This document shows positions 1-2,682 of a DNA stretch of 5,343 bases, piece by piece. The DNA lies in contig JAHADO010000104.1 of NCBI GenBank assembly GCA_018375265.1, forward strand, positions 1 through 5,343, read 5' to 3'. This stretch comes from Campylobacter concisus. GTDB taxonomy: Bacteria; Campylobacterota; Campylobacteria; Campylobacterales; Campylobacteraceae. The translations under genes and the position numbers were made by a program. Each line of letters opens with the position of its first letter. Positions within the stretch are counted from its first letter, which is position 1. Below the pieces are notes generated by a model. It saw only the letters and a program-made list of their open reading frames with translations, was not told the DNA's origin and did no database searches.

Positions 1-336
1 CATGTGCCATGTGCCATCGCCTGCTTTTGTCCAAAACGTAGGCTTGTACTCGCCAGCTATAAGGTATGAGCCGTCCTCTAGTTTAGCTCTTTCATAATGG
101 TAGTTTTCGCCGCTTTGCTTTAGGCTCAGTTTTTCGCCATTTTTGTTTAAAACGTACGGGGCTTCAAATAGGGCGATCCTATTATCTGGGATCTTTTCAA
201 CGGTTGGAAAATCGTCTGCATAGCCGATATCAACGCTTGTTACCTCTTTGCTGCTCCCAAAAAGCCAAAATTCGTGAGCTAAAGAGTGACTGCTAAAAGC
301 TGCCAAAGCCAAAAGTGCAAATAAATGCTTGTTCAT
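1..336 (-). CDS. DUF4198 family periplasmic protein, NikK-like (N-terminal part)
   Basis: Reading the minus strand from ATG at 336 gives 112 codons without a stop, running off the window at base 1, so the 3' part is missing. The start is supported by AAGGA (complement of 343-347), 6 bases upstream. Residues 1-20 form a Sec signal peptide: Lys3, a Leu/Ala/Phe core, and SHSLA as the cleavage end. The mature protein would begin HEFWLFG, with His21 as the first residue. A His-Glu/Asp-aromatic-Trp start right after cleavage is a pattern I know from the DUF4198/NikK family, periplasmic proteins often found beside nickel or cobalt ECF transporters, where the N-terminal His is thought to take part in metal binding. 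The later GEYKP.FWTKAG stretch (about residues 92-103) also suits this beta-rich family. The family call is moderately firm. A metal-uptake role is inference, because the genes that would follow it lie outside the window. It is transcribed away from the TPS operon. Confidence 0.75.
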   Translation of the reverse strand, partial: MNKHLFALLALAAFSSHSLAHEFWLFGSSKEVTSVDIGYADDFPTVEKIPDNRIALFEAPYVLNKNGEKLSLKQSGENYHYERAKLEDGSYLIAGEYKPTFWTKAGDGTWHM

Positions 337-376
337 TAGTTATCCTTTGAGGTTAAAATGTCTTTTTTCTATTTCT

Positions 377-382
377 AATATA
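377..382 (-). promoter_or_regulatory. Alternative proximal -10 box for the DUF4198 gene
   Basis: On the minus strand, TATATT lies about 40 bases upstream of the ATG at 336. This would give a short leader. The nearest -35-like hexamer (TTAACA, 397-402) is only 14 bases away, which is too close for a good match. In Campylobacter the -35 box is often poorly conserved, so the site stays possible but weak. Confidence 0.2.
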
Positions 383-492
383 TGTCACAAAAATATTGTT
401 AAATTTCTACATGACTAAATTTTGCTATTTACTTAACAAATTTAGTAATCAAAACTAAATTTATTCATCTAAATTTACAAAATAATACAACT

Positions 493-534
493 ATTAAAAT
501 TGATTTAATCGCTGATAAAACGAAATTTAAATCA
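493..534. repeat. Two overlapping short inverted repeats
   Basis: ATTAAA (493-498) and TTTAAT (504-509) make a 17-base dyad with a 5-base centre. TGATTTAA (501-508) and TTAAATCA (527-534) make an 8-base perfect inverted repeat with an 18-base centre. They share bases 504-508, so they could not both form hairpins at once. Both lie just downstream of the minus-strand promoter candidate, where an operator or leader structure could act. AT-rich DNA produces such repeats by chance, so the functional reading is weak. Confidence 0.35.
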
Positions 535-542
535 GTAGTGCA

Positions 543-570
543 ATTATATCAAAATAATAATTAATATCAA
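543..570 (-). promoter_or_regulatory. Sigma70-like promoter facing the DUF4198 gene
   Basis: On the minus strand, TTGATA (complement of 565-570; five of six match TTGACA) is followed 16 bases later by a perfect TATAAT (complement of 543-548). This is the best -35/-10 pair in the intergenic region. Transcription would start near 536 and leave a leader of about 200 bases before the ATG at 336. The leader has no convincing upstream ORF. The AT bias of the region makes chance matches common. Confidence 0.4.
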
Positions 571-575
571 TATAA
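546..575. repeat. Spaced direct repeat ATATCAAWATAA
   Basis: ATATCAAAATAA (546-557) and ATATCAATATAA (564-575) match at 11 of 12 positions, with starts 18 bases apart. They overlap the -35 and -10 boxes of the minus-strand promoter candidate. They could be a paired binding site for a regulator, or just a by-product of AT-rich composition. Confidence 0.4.
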
Positions 576-584
576 AATTAAATT

Positions 585-604
585 TTATCCACAAGGAGAT
601 AAGG
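585..604 (+). promoter_or_regulatory. DnaA-box 9-mer overlapping an orphan Shine-Dalgarno-like motif
   Basis: TTATCCACA (585-593) is an exact match to the classical E. coli DnaA box. It runs into AAGGAG (593-598) and AAGG (601-604), a strong ribosome-binding-like sequence with no ATG, GTG or useful TTG frame behind it; a TTG frame just downstream stops after six codons. TTATC (585-589) and GATAA (598-602) are inverted, so the AAGGA core would sit in the loop of a small hairpin. The motifs are plain to see; any function is inference. Confidence 0.3.
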
Positions 605-718
605 CAAAATAAATTTGTCTTTACCATTTATATAGCTAAAAGTTTCATTTTTGAAATATTTTGTATAAAAATTCTTTTTTCTCATTATATTTTAATATTA
701 GATTAAGATTATATCCTT

Positions 719-724
719 TATAAT
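719..724 (+). promoter_or_regulatory. Candidate -10 box for the tpsB-tpsA operon
   Basis: A perfect TATAAT is followed by GTCAC, which would place the transcription start near 731 and give a leader of about 50 bases before the ATG at 781. There is no good TTGACA at the right distance. The upstream DNA (about 670-715) is T-rich, as is usual for Campylobacter housekeeping promoters, which depend little on a -35 box. Confidence 0.45.
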
Positions 725-767
725 GTCACTAAATTATTTTAAAAAATATAACTTTATAGTTATTTCC

Positions 768-775
768 AAGGAAGG
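768..775 (+). promoter_or_regulatory. Ribosome binding site of tpsB
   Basis: AAGGAAGG ends 5 bases before the ATG at 781. It fixes the start of the transporter gene directly in front of a clean signal peptide. Confidence 0.8.
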
Positions 776-780
776 TTAAG

Positions 781-2553
781 ATGAGAACTCTCTTATCTTT
801 AAGCATGGTGTGTGCTGCGCTACTTGCTAATGAGACTAATCTAAAAAACGAGTTAAACAACGAAGAGATTAGGGCGAATATGGCAAGCTCTTTTAACGAA
901 AGCTCCAACATAAATTTGCTTAATGAAAAACCAACTTCAGAAGGTAAGCTAAATTTAAACGAAACCCCATGCTTTAAAATAGATAAAATTTCACTTCTTA
1001 GTGAGAACGAAGTAGCTAGCTTTAACGCTAGTAGTGGTGCTGATGAGGCTATAATAAGAAAAGCTTATCAAGATAACTTTTCTAAATTTAGCTCTATTTT
1101 AGAGGCTAGCTTAAACAAGCTTGACTTTAAATCTGGTAGCTGTCTTGGCAAAAACTCTATCAATCTAATCATAAACTCTTTTAATAACGAGATAATAAAA
1201 AGTGGCTATATCACTTCAAGTGCTAGCCTAGTTACAAAGAGCTTAAAAGATGCCAAGCTAGAGTTTGTCATAAATCTTGGCCTAATAGATGATATAAGTA
1301 TCAACGAAAATGACAGCCAAAGAAATAGAGCGAGCCTCTTTAGCGCATTTGGTGAGTACTCTCATAAAAATAAAGTAGCAAATATAAGAGATATCGAGCA
1401 GGCTCTTGAGTCACTTCAAAACGTCTCGAAAAATGACGTTAGCATTAAATTCTTACCTTCAAATAGAGCTGGCTTTTCAAATATAGTAATAACTAGAGTT
1501 GATAGCTTCCCACTAAAGGCTGCTATAAGCATTGACAACCTTGGCTCGAAACAAAGCGGCAAGTACCAGGGTATGGTAAATTTAAGCACACTAAATTTAC
1601 TTGGATTTAACGAAATTTTTAGCTTCTCACGCGGCAAAGATATATTTAAAAAGTATGAGGTTACAAATAAATTTAATGGCGCCACTGATCACGGAGCTTC
1701 AAATAACTACTATTACGGCTTTACTGTCCCATTTGGCTACTTCATGCTTGAGTATGAAAAGAGTAAATATGACTACGCTCAGATCATAAACGCAGCCTAC
1801 AACCTCTATACATATAAAGGTAGAAGTGAGAGTGACTCACTAAGCCTTGCTTATACATTTTATAGGGACTCAAATTTTAAAAATAGCGCTTACGTAAAGC
1901 TATTTAAGAGAAAAAATAAAAACTACCTAGAGGACTACGAGCTAGATAACCAAGCTAGAAGAAATGCTGGATATGAGGTAGGCTTAAAATCAAACTGGAA
2001 TTCTTACAACCAAGCTTTTAGCGCTAAGCTAGCTTACAAAAAGGGCACTGGTATATTTAACTCACAGCCAGATCCTTTAGAAGATAGCGGCGAGGCTACA
2101 TCTAGGTTTGCTCTAATAAATTTAAACCTAAACTACAAATATAAATTTGAACTTCCACTAAGCTATGATCTAAATATCAACGCAAGATATGGTCTAAATA
2201 AACTAAGCTTGCAAGATAAATTTAGCATCGGTGGATATCACAGTGTTAGGGGATTTGACGGGGAGAGCTCACTTGTTGGAAACCACGGAGTAAGCGTAAG
2301 AAATACCCTCTCATATAACTACTATAAGAGCAACTCTGTCTATGCAGGGCTTGACGCTGGCATGGTAAGAGCAGCGAGCAGCGGCATAAAGGATAAAAAC
2401 ACCCTTGCAGGATACGCCATAGGTCTAAGAGGCAGCATAAAAGCCTACAACAACCTAAGCTACGACATATCTGTCTCAAAACCTCTTTATAAACCAAAGA
2501 GCTTTGAAACTAAATCAACAAATGTAAATTTCATCATAAGCTACGAATTTTAA
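781..2553 (+). CDS. TpsB two-partner secretion transporter (FhaC/ShlB/HecB family)
   Basis: Outer-membrane pore of a type Vb (two-partner) system, here complete at 590 residues, close to the family's usual 550-600. Residues 1-16 are a signal peptide (cleaved after LLA, before NET). Residues 17-60 are Asn/Glu-rich and could be the plug helix and linker known from FhaC. POTRA1 starts at PCFKIDKISL (63-72) and reaches the SGYITSSA stretch (141-148); Cys64 and Cys121 sit where many family members have a POTRA disulfide. POTRA2 covers about 151-240. The barrel begins with IDNLGSKQSGKYQG (251-264), the usual 'DN.G...TG' first strand. The RDSN...NYL.D segment (362-385) is barrel strand and turn. GGYHSVRGFDG (484-494) carries the VRGF motif of loop L6, the hallmark of Omp85 proteins. 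The protein ends in Phe after alternating hydrophobic residues, as outer-membrane barrels do. It lies 9 bases upstream of its presumed substrate gene and is very likely co-transcribed with it. The exact family symbol is not assigned. Confidence 0.95.
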   Translation: MRTLLSLSMVCAALLANETNLKNELNNEEIRANMASSFNESSNINLLNEKPTSEGKLNLNETPCFKIDKISLLSENEVASFNASSGADEAIIRKAYQDNFSKFSSILEASLNKLDFKSGSCLGKNSINLIINSFNNEIIKSGYITSSASLVTKSLKDAKLEFVINLGLIDDISINENDSQRNRASLFSAFGEYSHKNKVANIRDIEQALESLQNVSKNDVSIKFLPSNRAGFSNIVITRVDSFPLKAAISIDNLGSKQSGKYQGMVNLSTLNLLGFNEIFSFSRGKDIFKKYEVTNKFNGATDHGASNNYYYGFTVPFGYFMLEYEKSKYDYAQIINAAYNLYTYKGRSESDSLSLAYTFYRDSNFKNSAYVKLFKRKNKNYLEDYELDNQARRNAGYEVGLKSNWNSYNQAFSAKLAYKKGTGIFNSQPDPLEDSGEATSRFALINLNLNYKYKFELPLSYDLNINARYGLNKLSLQDKFSIGGYHSVRGFDGESSLVGNHGVSVRNTLSYNYYKSNSVYAGLDAGMVRAASSGIKDKNTLAGYAIGLRGSIKAYNNLSYDISVSKPLYKPKSFETKSTNVNFIISYEF

Positions 2554-2556
2554 GGA
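2552..2556 (+). promoter_or_regulatory. tpsA ribosome binding site overlapping the tpsB stop
   Basis: AAGGA begins inside the TAA stop of tpsB (2551-2553) and sits 6 bases before the ATG at 2563. This points to one transcript and probable translational coupling of transporter and substrate. There is no terminator or promoter between the genes. Confidence 0.8.
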
Positions 2557-2562
2557 TAAAAT

Positions 2563-2682
2563 ATGCTAAAGAACAACCAAATTTCAAATGCGCAAAGCAA
2601 TCAAAAGCCTAGCCTTTTAACCATAGGCTTAAATTTCTACGTAAGTCTCTCTTTGCTACTTGCTACTGCGCCAGCATTAGCA
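2563..2682 (+). other. Extended signal peptide of TpsA
   Basis: Forty residues: a polar, Asn/Gln/Lys-rich N-terminal stretch (1-17), a hydrophobic core starting at Leu18, and the cleavage sequence APALA at 36-40 before NEPS. Unusually long signal sequences are common among TpsA proteins and are thought to slow Sec export so that the protein does not misfold in the periplasm. Confidence 0.75.

Larger units (their letters stand above)
337..780. other. AT-rich divergent intergenic region, no gene
   Basis: This 444-base stretch separates two divergently transcribed genes. Every frame on both strands is broken by frequent stops, and I see no start codon with a Shine-Dalgarno and a meaningful open frame. 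I see no tRNA, no strong GC-rich hairpin and no terminator. It contains a good sigma70-like promoter on the minus strand (543-570), a perfect -10 box for the plus-strand operon (719-724), two small dyads (493-534), a spaced direct repeat (546-575) and a DnaA-box/Shine-Dalgarno-like cluster (585-604). The word TAAATTT and its complement recur between about 413 and 585. Confidence 0.8.

Noticed and set aside
456..480. Short minus-strand ORF MNKFSFDY-stop in the leader
   Set aside because: Eight codons with no Shine-Dalgarno and no runs of one residue that would suggest a leader peptide.
551..580. Fur-box-like AT stretch (AATAATAATTAATAT)
   Set aside because: It is only loosely similar to the GATAATGATAATCATTATC pattern, and such strings are expected in DNA this AT-rich.
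643..656. TTTCA-TTTT-TGAAA as a terminator hairpin
   Set aside because: The stem is only five AT-rich pairs, no U-run follows directly, and no gene ends near it.
337..780. CRISPR array, tRNA or insertion sequence in the intergenic region
   Set aside because: There are no regularly spaced identical repeats of suitable length, no cloverleaf or TTC-loop motif, and no transposase frame or long terminal inverted repeats.
729..911. 60-codon minus-strand ORF across the tpsB start
   Set aside because: It overlaps the signal peptide and ribosome binding site of a certain gene, has no Shine-Dalgarno of its own and resembles no known protein; it is a shadow.
2246..2497. 83-codon minus-strand ORF rich in Cys, Leu and Arg inside tpsB
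   Set aside because: It lies opposite the most conserved barrel part of TpsB, and its odd composition is what the antisense of that sequence gives.
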